Assembly (NCBI RefSeq): GCF_947172395.1
Contig: NC_069095.1
Coordinates: 10,787,321-10,851,320, forward strand
Source of the DNA: Bicyclus anynana
Lineage: Eukaryota; Arthropoda; Insecta; Lepidoptera; Nymphalidae
Length of the DNA: 64,000 nt
Direction of reading: 5' to 3'
Shown here: in pieces, positions 48,968-61,527 of the stretch
Numbering within the stretch: position 1 is the stretch's first letter
How the letters are laid out: every line of letters starts with the position of its first letter
Program-made: the position numbers and the translations under genes
The notes under the pieces: model-generated
What the model was told of the DNA's origin: nothing
What the model saw: only the letters and a program-made list of their open reading frames with translations
Databases searched by the model: none

Positions 48968-51317
48968 TTAGGAAACTCCACAATTATGCAGAACATTGTG
49001 GATATTCTTGAATTTTTCAAAGTCTGTTTTCTCTGTAGTTGCAAGTCCTTTGGCATTATTCTGAAACAAAGAAGTACATAATTAGGTATTAATATCTTGG
49101 TTTCTTATGTAATGCAGCTATATTTTAAAATATTATATGTCTTTGTGTTTTTGTCTGTTTTATTATGGCTATGTAAAAACCATAGAACCATTTTTACACA
49201 CATTCACTGTGTTCTATATAGCTTTATATGGAAGCACTATATAAAATTTAAAGCCCTAAATTGTGCCATGCTGACAATTTAACTTCACTTTTTTTTGTAA
49301 ATCAAGGCATTACCAACTGTGCCAGAAAAGTAATACATGTCGGAAACAGGTTGACATCAGAAATAGATATTAAGAGCATAACACAGTTATTGAATGGGAA
49401 CCTAATCAAAATCTAATCAATTCCCACTAAGAATGTTACTTACCAATAAACCTCAAACCAAACCTCTAGTGGCAGAGAATAAACTTGAGTAAAGTCCCAG
49501 ACTTGTGAATGTTGTATGTAGGGTTAAAGACGTCTTTTAAAACTAATTCACCCCTTCTCCCCTCAAGTTTCTTCCCGCCTATCCCAAAATAATCCATGAA
49601 GGATTATCCAACAAAAGGTGTGGATCGAACTCCACGACAAGAATGAGCGAGTCACCTATAACGTCAGTATTCGGCCTCCCACTACTCCCCACCTAACTCA
49701 TGGAACACTTCGTACTATCTAGGCTCTAATAACTCACTCGCGTCGACACATACATTCTTCTTCTAACTTAAAGAATTTACTTACATTGAAAATAACATTG
49801 TTATTCTTGAGGAACTCCCCATAAATATTGAACAGGTCACTTCTGTCGCCAAGTAACTCCGCCAAGCTCAGTGGTGTATGAGCTATGGACACGTCGGAGA
49901 GGAAGTCCTTGGCCGACAGCCAAGTCCTTGTCGGCGCTAACGCTATGTTGCATGTGGCGAAGTTGGCAACACTGTCGCGGCCGCCGGCCTCCCGGTTCAG
50001 GCAAAGCAGCTCATACTGAGATGCGTCGAAGTTTGATAAATCGGCACCTGAAATGAACTTTACTATACTAAATATCTTAACTATATCTAATTGTTCTTAA
50101 TCAAAATTATTTACATTAATTCAAGAACAAGTTAATTATAATTATTATTAGGTGTGAAATGACTAGTGATTTATACCTTCATTTTTAATTTATTTGTTGG
50201 TAAACAGTTCTCATCAAGAAAGGTTGTAGTATAGTTAAATATTTTTTTTTGTTTCATGAAATATCGTGCNNNNNNNNNNNNNNNNNNNNNNNNNNNNNNN
50301 NNNNNNNNNNNNNNNNNNNNNNNNNNNNNNNNNNNNNNNNNNNNNNNNNNNNNNNNNNNNNNNNNNNNNNNNNNNNNNNNNNNNNNNNNNNNNNNNNNNN
50401 NNNNNNNNNNNNNNNNNNNNNNNNNNNNNNNNNNNNNNNNNNNNNNNNNNNNNNNNNNNNNNNNNNNNNACATTATTAAAAATTTATAAAAAAAATTCAC
50501 CCTCCCGCTGCGGGACATTTGAGTGCCCAAGCAACCGGTGGTCAGGGCTCCAGAGTGAGGAACCTCCTCACAATACGCGCCGTCTCAAGAATCACTGCCT
50601 TTTGTATCCGACTCTTGATCCAACAGTTAAGCGAAAGCTTCTTAAGGTGTTGGTCGAAGCTTTTCGCTATAAGACCATTGACTGAAACAACTATCGGAAC
50701 AATAATAGTTGACTCAACATTCCACATGGCGGTAATCTCGTGAGCAAGGTCCAAGTATTTTGATACCTTTTCCTTTTCGGCTTTAACCAGATTATCGTCA
50801 TGTGGAACTGTAATATCAACAATTATTGCACGACGCACTGACCGATCGACTAGCACTATATCAGGTCTATTGGCTACAATATACCTGTCAGTGATAATCG
50901 TTCGGTCCCAGTAGAGCAATGCACTGCTATTTTCAAGAACTGACGCTGGGTCGTACCTATAGTAAGGCATCTCAAAATCGATAAGGTCATATTGAAGAGC
51001 AAGCTGTTGGTGGATTATCTATTATTTGTTCTTATTATTAATTATCAATTAGTAACACTTCTTCTTGTTGTTTCCGCCCGCGTCACCACATGGTTCCACG
51101 GAAGACCAGCGCTGCGCTGGTGCATCCATCACTAGCGTAGCACATGCTGAGTGGAGACCATTTTGGTACCACACACATCATTTTTTTGGATTTAATTTAA
51201 TCATTAGTTTAATATCTTTAAATTATTAGTTTACTATATTTAAAATTTCTGTCTTTTGTTTTAGGTATTTGTTGTCCTTTGTGTATTATGTGTGTGTGTG
51301 TTAAAATAAAATAATTT

Positions 51318-51348
<31 letters not shown>

Positions 51349-54300
51349 GTTTATAAGTCCTGCTACTGCTGGACTTCCTCATTCACTGTTTTGATATACA
51401 GATCCTGATACTAGTTATTTTTAGACTTATTATTTGGTCTATGGTTTTACGAGAAAAACCTGTGAAAGTTCTCGTCCGGCGAAGTACCCTATTACGTATC
51501 AGGTGTATTATAGTCCGTATACGGCATTTTAGTTATCTGGTCTGAAAGGTATGCTTGTCAGTGTAATTTCAGGCATATATATGGGCTTAAATTATGCCTC
51601 AGGTTACTTAGCGCAGGGTAGCGCAATGTAGGTACATAAACGATGTATTCTCTTGTTTTTCGAAGTATTTTTTTAAAACTCTTGTAAAGAAGTTAGCCCT
51701 TGACAACAATCTCAAGTAATGGTAAGTGATAATTCAATAAGATGGAAGCGGGCTAACTTGTTAGGAGTAGGATGAAAATCCACACCCAATTCGGTTTATT
51801 TCGCTTTGTCGAAAGACATTGGCAATTGTTTTCCGTATAACATCACGGGAGCCATCTGCTTGTTTCATAATCTATTACCTATTATAGAATTACCTATCGA
51901 GTTTTTCTTTCTTCCAATAATTTCTTATTAGTACCTTAGGGTGAAAGTGCTACATCCTCTTGCAAAAAGCACGTTAAGCCTCGGCCATTATCAGTAGGTA
52001 CTTAGTTCTTGTCCTTAACATAAGCTGAAGTGATCAATGAGTATTAATGTCAACCATTATCGCGGTGAGTATGAGCCTGCAGCGAGAAGTTCTTTAATAT
52101 AAGCTTTCCCTCTCTTCTGTTGAGCCTGATTATTGATGGATCTATGGGTATGTACTTAAATGAAATTCTTACTCAACACGAAGGCGACGTCAGCTCTGTC
52201 CTCTTGCAGACACACCCATGGACTGTTGTTCGATGAACATTGTTTCTTCAATTTGGAGACGTCGTCACCTGTCAAATAATAGTAAATCTAAGTATACTAA
52301 TATTATACTACTACTTAACTACGCAGGTGAAACCGCGCGGCGTCAGCTAGTTAAATGCATAAGGGAGACCCAAAACGAAGTCCCATGCCATTATTGTTGA
52401 GAGATATATGCGAAGATTTTCTATTATTAGATTTACGTGCCTACAAAATCATCGTAAAAATTGATCCGATTTTGCGACTCCACTGAGCGCACACATGCAC
52501 AATTTTGTGTTTACTTACATTATATACTTAATACCTATGTATGTATAGGTATATAGTTTTTACATTTCATACTTACTCTCTCTTAATAGTTTTTCCAACT
52601 AGGAGGGGAATGGGAATATTGGTCACATTTAAAAGATATCTTTTTAAAAAACAAAAACGAAACTGTATAAATACCTCTAGGGTTATTCTCTGGCTTGTCG
52701 ACTCCAGGCAAACATGAGCCTGAGAAAAAGTCGCCAAAGTTCTTCACGCATTGGTCGGATGTTATTTTTCCCTTGTTAATGAGGTAATACAGCGGGGCAG
52801 CAAATCCTCCAAAATTGCCGTATGAACTGTGGCAGGATCTACAAAAACACACAAATTATTTAATTTGACACACCAGTATAAACTTCTGCAAACAAGGTCA
52901 TCATAACCAGTGGCGTAGCTAGGTAACCAAGGGTTCTGCAAATGAAAAACTAGAGCCCCACATTATCTAAACTGGTTAGGTTTTATCAAGTACTAGCGGA
53001 CGCCCGCGACTTCGTCCGCGCGAAACTCGATGTAAAATTTCAACTACCCCTATCTTACCCCTACCCTACCTCTACCCTACCTACCCTACCCCACCCATAC
53101 CCCACCCCTACCCTTCCCCTACCCTACCCTTACCCTACTTACCTTGTAGATATTTATAAGATCTACAGTAAATTAGAACATTTTATGGTTCTATCTTTTA
53201 TAGTTTAGGCAGCGTACGCAAAATAAGTAACTTTTCTGGTTGATTTTTTACACCTTGTATCCAAAAAACCCAAATATCCTACGGAACCCTATTTTTTTCC
53301 TAAATAAAATTTAGCCTATGTTACTTGTGGATAATGTAGCTTTCGAATGGTGAAAGAATTTTTAAAATCGGACCAGTAGTTTTTGAGCCTATTCATTACA
53401 AACAAACAAACAAACATACAAACAAAGTTTTCCTCTTTATAATATTAGTATATAGTATAGAAAAATATTAAATAATACTACTATGTATAACTATGCTCCA
53501 AACAGACTTTTCGGTTACGTACCAGGAGTTATTATAATGCAGTACAGTAAGTAAATTCCTAGCACGCTTCACTCTAACAATATTAAGTAGGTAAACAAAT
53601 GCAAAGTCAACTAATTATTCAAAGTTATGAACTTGTGAAGGCCATATGGATTGTCAACGAATATTTCTAAGTAGGTAATATGTAACATCGGTCCACCTAG
53701 TGGGGGGTCGAATCCTATCGATCCTGACCGCTTGCATCCAGCGAACCCCCGAGACTCGCTTGTTGTCGTCAGTCCACCTGGTGGTCGTTCAACACTACGC
53801 TTTCTAGTTTCTAGTGCGGTGTCGCCCTGCCAACCGATTGCTACCCCTCTCTAACTCCATACCCTTAACGGAAACAAGTAGATAGATAGAGATAAATTCA
53901 AGTCTGAAATGCGAAATAATGGTGGTTTGTCATACACTACATTGTCTTGAAGCAATTAAACTTACAACAAACATAATATTTTCTATTCGAGATGATCGTA
54001 AATTATGTATCCAATATCATCATCGCTGGCAAATAACCATCAAAAGAAAGTAAAATTTGCTGGATTCTCAAATAATAAATCTTTAATAAAAATATTCAAA
54101 GGGTCATCTAAGATCAAAGAATTTTCGCTCACCGTTTCCCCCTCAAATCCTCGACGTTATTGAAGGGAGTGTTTTTCTTTACAACCGCTACAGCGTAATT
54201 GGGTGTTTTTGTCGATCCGTACACTTCGTTGAAGACCGGATGGAGGTTGTATTGTTTGGATGCTGCAGCTACACGGATACCATCCACAGATGCCAAGTCT

Positions 54301-57300
54301 GAACCGTTGTCTTGGACCTATAGTTAAAGGAAAATTCAGATTCTTTTTATTGTTACCAATTCAGTCCCACTTACGAATAGTCAGGGGTCCCTAGAACATT
54401 TGTTACACCTGATTACTAACAAGCTAATTTTTCGTGAGTAGCTTCATCTCGATGAGACGATCAACTTTTTTTATTCACGAAAATTCTTGATTCTGGTAAC
54501 TAACCGAGTTACCAGGAAATGAAAATTTCAGACCGTCGGAACGAGATATTGTACTATGCAATTTGTAGGACAATGTGGCTTTTAAATTCTATTACTATTA
54601 ATTAATCAACAGTAAAAAACAGCTGGTTAGTAACAACTTTTAATAACTTCGTTAGTGATACAAGTTGGGAGGAGGGTAAAGTAACAAAAGTTCTTACTTT
54701 ACTAACCAGATATCTTTTTTACTGTTGATTAATTAATAGTTATACAATTTAACAGCCACAATGACCTACAAATTGCGCGGTACATTATCTCGTCCAACGC
54801 TCTGAAATTTTCATTTCCTGGTAACCCAGTTAGCTACCAGAATCAAGAATTTTCGTGAATAATAAAGTTAAGCGTCTTATCGAGATAAATCTACTTACGG
54901 AAAATTTACTTGATAGTAGGTAATCACTTGTAACTTTGTTTCCTCGGATCCCGGGCTATTATAACAATATTATGACTAAACATACTCTTGTAAATTGTTT
55001 AAACAAAAAAATATTATTTACAAAACTGTATATATTTCACACAGTGTTCTATATCTGTCGAGTCGCTAGTTCAAACAAGAGTTTTCTGAATGGTTTAACA
55101 AAAGGCACTTTTAACGTTAAAGCACACGCTGGTTGGATACCTCGACGAGGCCTTCTGTTTTTTAACCAGGTGATAGATAGATAACAATGATACCAGTATA
55201 AATGCTACTTACACTCTTAAAGCAGGCCTCCTGTGAAGATTCTTGGACGCAGTCTAGTTTGGGCCGAATGTCCCGACTGAATGCGAATACTGACATAGAA
55301 CGGCACTTAGCCAGTTCCACGTTGGAAGTTACGCACAACCTAATTCAAAAAGAATTATGATTAGGTACTCGTAGAAGGTCACAAAAAAATATTTCAAAAA
55401 CTCTAACCAGACTATTTAAAAAATCTTTTTAACAAAAAAGTTGTGCCAAAAATGTCAGTGACGTATTCATTAAAGCCGTTTCTGAAAGCACGGGAAAGAA
55501 CTGTCTTGAAATCCTAACTTTACGATTTAATGGACTTGTGTTGGTACCGCCCTCAAAGTGATCAGAAGGTAGCACAATAAAATGTTATTTTTCGCTTATT
55601 AGTTTATTTTTGTGATTTTGAATTTTTGTTAAAATGATTTTATTTTTGTTTTTAGTGTGTGTGTGCATAGTGAACGAAAGCGCCACAGTACGGATAATTT
55701 CGTTATTTTCATTTTAACACAAAATTAATGAACCGATTTTCATCAATTAAATAAGACTAATCTGGAAGTATACTCTTTCAAACAAAAAAGAATTTTTAAA
55801 ATTGGTTAAGAAATTACGAAGTTATGAAATAACAAACGTAAAAAAGAACATACGCATTGAATTGTGAACCTCCTTCTTTTTTTGAAGTCGGTTAAAAAGG
55901 ACGAAACAAAAAAATATATTTCATGTAGAAATGGAGAAATGTATATTTACCTTTACCTTTATACATTTCTAACTATAAACTCATACCTGTCCATAGTTAC
56001 TTATAACTTTGCATTTATAACAAGGCCAATATAACTTTCACGCGAAGTGTACTTAATTAAAAATATGATAAAAATAAATAAGCATATTTCCATTTTTGTG
56101 CCATCGCAATTCATTATTTTCGGTGAGATCGCGGTCAAGCGCAAAACCTGACAACGCAAAAACCTTGTAATAAAATTACTTAAACAGGAAAACCAATCTG
56201 CATGACAATATCAGTAGGTATATTTAGTTTGTGAATAATGGCTCTTGTGTTTTGTATTTTTTATCCTACTACGAAAATGGAGAAATATGTATATTTATAG
56301 TATATGAGATGAGAGCTGTGATAGCCCAGTGGATACCTCTGCCTCCGATTCCGGAGGGTGTGGGTTCGAATCCGGTCCGGGTCATGCACCTCCAACTTTT
56401 CAGTTGTGTGCATTTTAAGAAATTAAATATCACGTGTCTCAATCGGTGAAGGAAAACATCGTGAGGAAATCTGCATACCAAAGAATTATCTCAATTCTCT
56501 GCGTGTGTGAAGTCTGCCAATCCGCATTGGGCCAGCGTGGTGGACTATTGGCCCAACCCTTCTCATTCTGAGAGGAGACTCGAGCTCAGCAGTGAGCCGA
56601 ATATGATGGGTTGATGACGACGATAGTATATGTGTACCAAAGCCTTCATAGATAAAGGGACGGTCTCAATTCTAAGGTTTTGTTTTTCCTGATTGTGTAG
56701 GAAAAAAGTGCACAGAAGTTAAAGCAAAGCTTGACCGAGTCCGCTAGTATTAATATAATCAGGCGTTACTTTGCGGAAGATTATTATAATAGTGAGTAAT
56801 TTATTCATTTTGCTATGGACAAAATCTGACGACTCCATGCGACTACGTCACCCAGGTAGAATAGAAAATTTCACTGTAATTTAGATTCTTATTGGTTGAA
56901 GTAGGCAAAATAATGAGACAACCATAGTATATAAACATATGCTAAGTTAAGTTTAATTATATACTCAGAGGCACCATTATCCGTCCACTTTATTATCGTC
57001 GTTATCAACCCATATACGGCTCACTGCTGAGCTCGAGTCTCCTCTCAGGATGAGAGGGGTTAGGCCAATATTCCACCACGCTGGCCCAATGCGGATTGGC
57101 AGACTTCACACACGCAGAGAATTAAGAAATTCTCTGGAGTGCAGGTTTCTTCACGATGTTTTCCTTCACCGATTAAGACACGTGATATTTAATTTCTTAA
57201 AATGCACATAATTGAAAAGTTGGAGGTGCATGCCCCGAACCGGATTCGAACCCACACCCTCCGAAATCGGAGGCAGAGGTCATATCCACTAGGCTATCAC

Positions 57301-59977
57301 AGCTACACTTTATTATAATAACGTCATGTTAATGAGGGCGGATAATTGTGTCTCTGAGTATATTTAGTTTAAGTTAATTAACTTAATTTTTGTCAAAATA
57401 TTTACCGGACAACTGGTTCTGGTGGTCCGTGTCCTCTTTCGATGACCTCTGTATAGTTGGCCTTCTTCAGATAGTCGGCAGGCTTGATGGGAATGTTATC
57501 TGCTACGTGGTGGATCTTGTCAGATAGACCCAGCACCATAGTGAACCATTCGGGTTTACTCGCGGCACCTAGAGGTGGAACCAACGATATTTTATATTAT
57601 AGACATGTTACGTGCCTACAAAATCTCCGCAAAAAGTGATCCGAATTTAGCTACACCACTGAGCTTAATTCTATTAATAATTATGTATGTTTATATAGTT
57701 TATACACTTTCTGAACACACAACCCGACATTGTTTTTATTTGTTTAAATAATAACTTTCGTTGTTTACAATGGGATTCAATGAAATGGGGATGATGACTA
57801 GGTTTGACTATATTTATTTTTATGATACATTCAGGTAAATAAGGTCAATGTTAACTAATTTATACATAAAAAGCAAAGATTGTCTGGATATTTGCAAAAT
57901 AAATAAGATTATAAAATTTTAAAATCTATAAATTTTTTTTATCGTAATTAAATGAAAATTCATACAGTTTTAGCTTCCTTACATTAAATGTGACATTTTT
58001 CAATAAATGAACTATAAACATAAACGCACAAATAACAAAGATATTAGTGATTTTGTTTGAACGCTCATACAAATCTAACGATCAGCGAGCCAACGACGTC
58101 ACTAAATCGTGCCATTTTGTATGGAGCGTTTTTCAGGGATCCGCGGCAGCGCCGCAAATATGACCCTTTAAATCCCTATAGCTCCGAAAGTAATGATCAC
58201 AGATGCCCTGTTGCTTTTACAAAATTGCTTTGCTATTAGTATACTCTTAATTTATATACAATTTAAAAAACTGTCATCATCCCTTTTAATCGTCTCAGTT
58301 TTAACGCGCTAGTGACATATCCATAGTACTTATAACATAATTGGGTGGAACTGATTAGTATTAGTCTGTCATTGACCTCCTGAGGGTTTACCCTCTATAT
58401 CTTAGAGGTAAATCCTTAATTTTTGACGAAAAAAAGAAAATTAAAAAAAATATGGTTCCTTCCCTACATGCAATGAATATTTTATCGTTTATTCCATGGT
58501 TTGGGGTATATCCTATCGTATCAGTATTTTTGTGCATATTACACAAGGGATTAAAGTGCTAACTTTAACCCTACGGAACCCTACACTGCGCGTGGCCCGA
58601 CACGCACTTGGCCGGTTTTTGTCTTTCTCTTAAAGCAAAACTTTTAATTTTAGTCTAGAAACTAATGTACTTACCAGCGTTGGACAATTGCTTGATCTTC
58701 TCCCTCAAAGGCGAGAGTTTTGCCAATACATCGTTGTGACCCAACAACCCTTGCCACGGTCTAGCAGCCCACGAGCAAGGCTTCTCCCTGACCGGTACTT
58801 TGGACCCGTCCACGCAAAGATACGCGAACTCGTCAGGGTTCTCTGGTGATTGGCTAGCTGGTGTTTTTCCAACTGGCAACTGAGGAATAACCAACAAGAC
58901 TTAGTACCACCTGAATAATGCCAATTCGCAAATCTCGCGATAACTATGCATTTTTCGGGATAAAAAATAGCCCAAGTGTTAATCCAGGATATTATCTATG
59001 TTTTAAATTTCAGCCAAAGCGGTTTAGTAGCCGCAGCGGTAAAGAGTAACAAACATCCATACAAACTTTCGCGTTTATAATATTAATTATTTATTAGTAT
59101 AAAATATAATTACTTAGTTAATATTTTACCATTAATTTTTATTAAGTACGAGTGCTTCATTTAATTCGCTGAAATAATGGTTATTCTGTTTAGTCACTGT
59201 ACAACGATTAATTTTAGTTAGTCTTGTGTCTACGTGAAAATAGGTTAGAAGGCAAGTAAGTAATTAATGTAATTGTAATTTTCATTGTCGTCATCATTTG
59301 ATAAGCTTCACGTCTAAACCACTAAATCGATTTTAAAAATTCTTTCACCAATGGAAAGCTAAAGAGCAACATATAATATATTTTATCTTCGTATTCCCAC
59401 AGGAACGAGAACTACGCGGAATAAACTGCGGAACGTTACTAAGATTAAATATGGAGGAAATAGTCTGAGAAGGATATGACGCTAGTCGTTTCCGTGACGA
59501 GTGGGGAATAGTGAGAAGGGGCAAACTGGCGGGAGTGGCTTGTGATAGGCGCTCGCCGTACGGTCCGTTGCAGTGCTCCGGTGGCGGGCAATCCGTCAAC
59601 ATCACTCGTGATGTAGTCTTTCTCGAATTACGTTGAATTAGACAGGGAGAATGTCTCTCTGTCTCGAGTAGTGAACTCTGTTTTGTTTTGGTTACATTTA
59701 CTTGTATGATTTGTTTTATTAATTAAACTGTCCAGACAAATATTTTTTTTTTTTTCCACTTCTGAGTAGTTTCCTAACTATATATTTTTTAATAATATTC
59801 TAATAATAATGAAACATACCCCGAAGAACTTCTTGGTATAGATGACTTTGGTGAAGGCGACTTCGCCGCCGTTGTGCGCCAAGCACCTCAGGGCTCCCTC
59901 GTACCCGCTGTATATGTCGGGGTAGTCGCAGACGTCTGGGTGCTCGCACATCGCGCACAGCTGGCTGTATTGGCTCT
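48968..59977 (-). CDS. Tsf1: Transferrin 1 (iron-binding), C-terminal 483 residues, 5' part outside window
   Basis: Exons in transcript order: 59977-59820, 58879-58675, 57568-57406, 55339-55213, 54317-54133, 52838-52675, 52268-52173, 50047-49785 and 49060-48968 (stop TAA). All have GT-AG junctions with agreeing phases. Insect Tsf1 is about 680 aa, so roughly 200 N-terminal residues and the signal peptide lie beyond 64000. Family marks: CAMCEHPDVCDYPDIYSGYEGALRCL with the iron-ligand Tyr of the N-lobe, PCSWAARPWQG, KKANYTEVIERGHGPPEPVV, AFSRDIRPKLDCVQESSQEAC at the lobe junction, and in the C-lobe SCHSSYGNFGGFAAPLYYL, FFSGSCLPG and YELLCLNREAGG. The C-lobe anion loop reads YGNFGG rather than the G-R-T-A-G type, so the anchoring Arg is missing, as in insect transferrins with an inactive C-lobe. 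The protein is secreted into haemolymph, where it carries or sequesters iron (family knowledge). The 200-N gap lies in the intron before the 50047 exon. Confidence 0.95.
50085..50269. mobile_element. Palindromic MITE cut by the assembly gap
   Basis: Shares attattaggtgtgaaatgac and tttatttgttggtaaacagt with the inverse of 15570-15885. Its second half lies in the gap. Confidence 0.65.
50270..50469. other. Assembly gap of 200 N
   Basis: 200 undetermined bases. The round length suggests a placeholder, so the true gap size is unknown. Frames running through it are meaningless. Confidence 0.99.
50542..50990 (-). mobile_element. Non-LTR retrotransposon ORF, C-terminal segment with endonuclease-like motif
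   Basis: About 142 codons are open on the minus strand: LYWDRTIITDRYIVANRPDI, VDRSVRRAIIVDITVPHDDN, EKEKVSKYLDLAHEITAMW and NGLIAKSFDQHLKKLSL. The NRPDIVLVD...AIIVDITVP pair resembles the PD-(D/E)xK-like endonuclease at the C-terminus of R2-type LINEs (inference). There is no reverse transcriptase in the window, so it is a truncated copy. It lies in a Tsf1 intron beside the assembly gap. Confidence 0.7.
51318..51347 (+). repeat. (TTTC)n microsatellite
   Basis: About seven ttct units at the right-hand (5', in gene sense) side of the LINE fragment. Confidence 0.9.
51683..51795 (-). mobile_element. tRNA-derived SINE (family B), tail part only
   Basis: Keeps aagttagcccttgacaacaa, gatggaagcgggctaacttg and gatgaaaatccacaccc; the tRNA head is missing. 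Confidence 0.75.
52992..53455 (+). mobile_element. RTE-like tail with TACCCC array
   Basis: Begins tactagcggacgcccgcgac. The array is at about 53045-53140, and the element ends ttataatattagtatatag. In a Tsf1 intron. Confidence 0.8.
53690..53830 (-). mobile_element. LINE C-terminal fragment, RTE-like
   Basis: Inverse relative of 39190-39290: accaccaggtggac, aagcgagtc and ttcgctggatgcaagcgg on the minus strand. Confidence 0.65.
54421..54908. mobile_element. Large palindromic MITE, ~220-bp arms, in a Tsf1 intron
   Basis: The left arm (tcacgaaaattcttgattct, ggtaactaaccgagttacca, ttaattaatcaacagtaaaa) is repeated in reverse complement on the right (ttttactgttgattaattaa, tcctggtaacccagttagct, agaatcaagaattttcgtga). 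The centre is near 54665. No coding capacity. Confidence 0.88.
55500..55895 (+). mobile_element. Repeat ending in gaagtcggttaaaa, longer copy
   Basis: Shares the ttggtaccgccctcaaagtg and gaaggtagcacaa start and the terminal tttttgaagtcggttaaaa with 6300-6570. Confidence 0.6.
56311..56627 (+). mobile_element. tRNA-derived SINE (family A)
   Basis: Close to full length, from gctgtgatagcccagtggat to ggttgatgacgacgata. Confidence 0.87.
56994..57306 (-). mobile_element. tRNA-derived SINE (family A)
   Basis: Inverse full-length copy, 370 bp from the previous one and in opposite orientation; it ends about 100 bp from a Tsf1 exon. Confidence 0.87.
58913..59090 (+). mobile_element. RTE-like tail fragment
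   Basis: Keeps ttcgggataaaaaatagccc, aaatttcagccaaagcggtt and cgcgtttataatattaat; lacks the gcggacgcccg start. About 35 bp from a Tsf1 exon. Confidence 0.65.
59280..59450 (-). mobile_element. RTE-like tail fragment
   Basis: Has ttctttcaccaatggaaagc, cgtattcccacaggaacgag and ctgcggaacgtta; its gcggacgcccg end is lost. Related to 25950-26120. Confidence 0.5.
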
Positions 59978-60398
59978 CTGTAAACATTTGCAGCGGTTCT
60001 CAAACTGTATGTATATTTGCAAATGCATGTATCTGCAAATAAATAAATTGATTGAAAAAAAAACTTTTTTGGTGACGGAACCCTCTTGGAAGGCGAAATA
60101 CTTGACGGAACCTTACAGTAAAACAATTGTTTTTGTAAATGTATTATTTATTAATTAAACTATTAAATATTAAAATAACGGTTACTACTTATAACATACT
60201 TAGTAAGTTACTACCTAACAAGTATAATGATAGAAGATATTAATAAAGAAAAAAAAACTAATGGGAGGTATGAAACGCGTAAAAACGTTCGACCTGAGAG
60301 AGGTGTTTAGTTTATTTTCTCTCGCGGAACCCTTACAGGGGCTTAGCGGAACACCAGGGTTCCGTGGAACACACTTTGATGGCTGTTCTACAGTATTA

Positions 60399-60645
60399 TT
60401 GTCATCATCATTAGCAACCCATTTTCACCCCACTGTTGAGCACGAGTCTCCACTCAGAAAGAGAGGGATTAGGCCCATAGTCCACCACGCTGGCCTAATG
60501 CGAATTGGCAGACTTCACATACGTAGAGAAGTAACAAAATTATATAAGTAATAAATTATATGCAGGTTTCCTCACGATTTTTCCTTCACCGTTTGAGACA
60601 TGTGATTTTTAATTTCTTTAAATGCACATAACTGAAGTGACCTTG
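60399..60645 (-). mobile_element. tRNA-derived SINE (family A), head lost
   Basis: Minus-oriented, with atcatcattagcaaccca, ttgagcacgagtctccactc and tttaatttctttaaatgcac. Confidence 0.75.
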
Positions 60646-61527
60646 ACACTACCCTGCCCGACATTTTATTCATGCCCACACTAAACCATTTATGATTACA
60701 ACACAAAACATTATCAATAATTATTTTTTTTGGACAAAACCACTAACGCGACTGGCAGCGTGACGGTTTCTACGCTGCATAACAAACAACTGAGCTCAAG
60801 TCATCAAATACCGTCTTATTTATACCAACACTGATACCTCCCCTCTACAATAACATAAATAATTACTGTTAATACCACCTGTAATCGAGGAACTATGTAA
60901 ACAATAATGTGATTCGTATATGAATTTGCTTATTTTGATTATCTAACCTATTAAACATCTCCAAAACCATCTTCTACATCTCCTAGATTGACATAGCTTC
61001 CTTATTATCTTTTGTGTAATGTATTTTGTTTGTGCAAATAAAGTATAAAATACATAAACCTTCTGTAATTAAAACGAAGAATTCACACAATGATTCTGTT
61101 CATAAAATTTTTATATAGTGCATTGTCGTCTATCTCGATAAACTGTACTATACGAGGGTACAATTAAAATCTTGGCGTTCCGAACAATTGCCCGTTGTCG
61201 CCCGCAGACATTTTTATTACTTTCTAGATTGGGTCGACACGAAAAATGTTTTTAGCGTTTGCTATATTAAACGTATGAAAGCCTTTTAAGAGCTGATTTT
61301 ATATAAAGCTTTATTGATATTTTTAGATTAAATGTATAATGATTTTTACAAAAAGAAATAAAGCTACTTGTAACTTCATCCAATGACTCTATTTCCACTT
61401 CATGTTAAAGAAACTCAGTTAATGTTAGCGATTCATCCAAATATTTCAATTTTTTTTTCTAAATTTATTTGAGTAGTTCTCTGGAAGATTCCAAGCTGCA
61501 TCACGAAAAAGTTAAAAATTGACATAT

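Noticed and set aside
50171..50685. Long frames across 50270-50469
   Set aside because: They run through 200 N and have no meaning.
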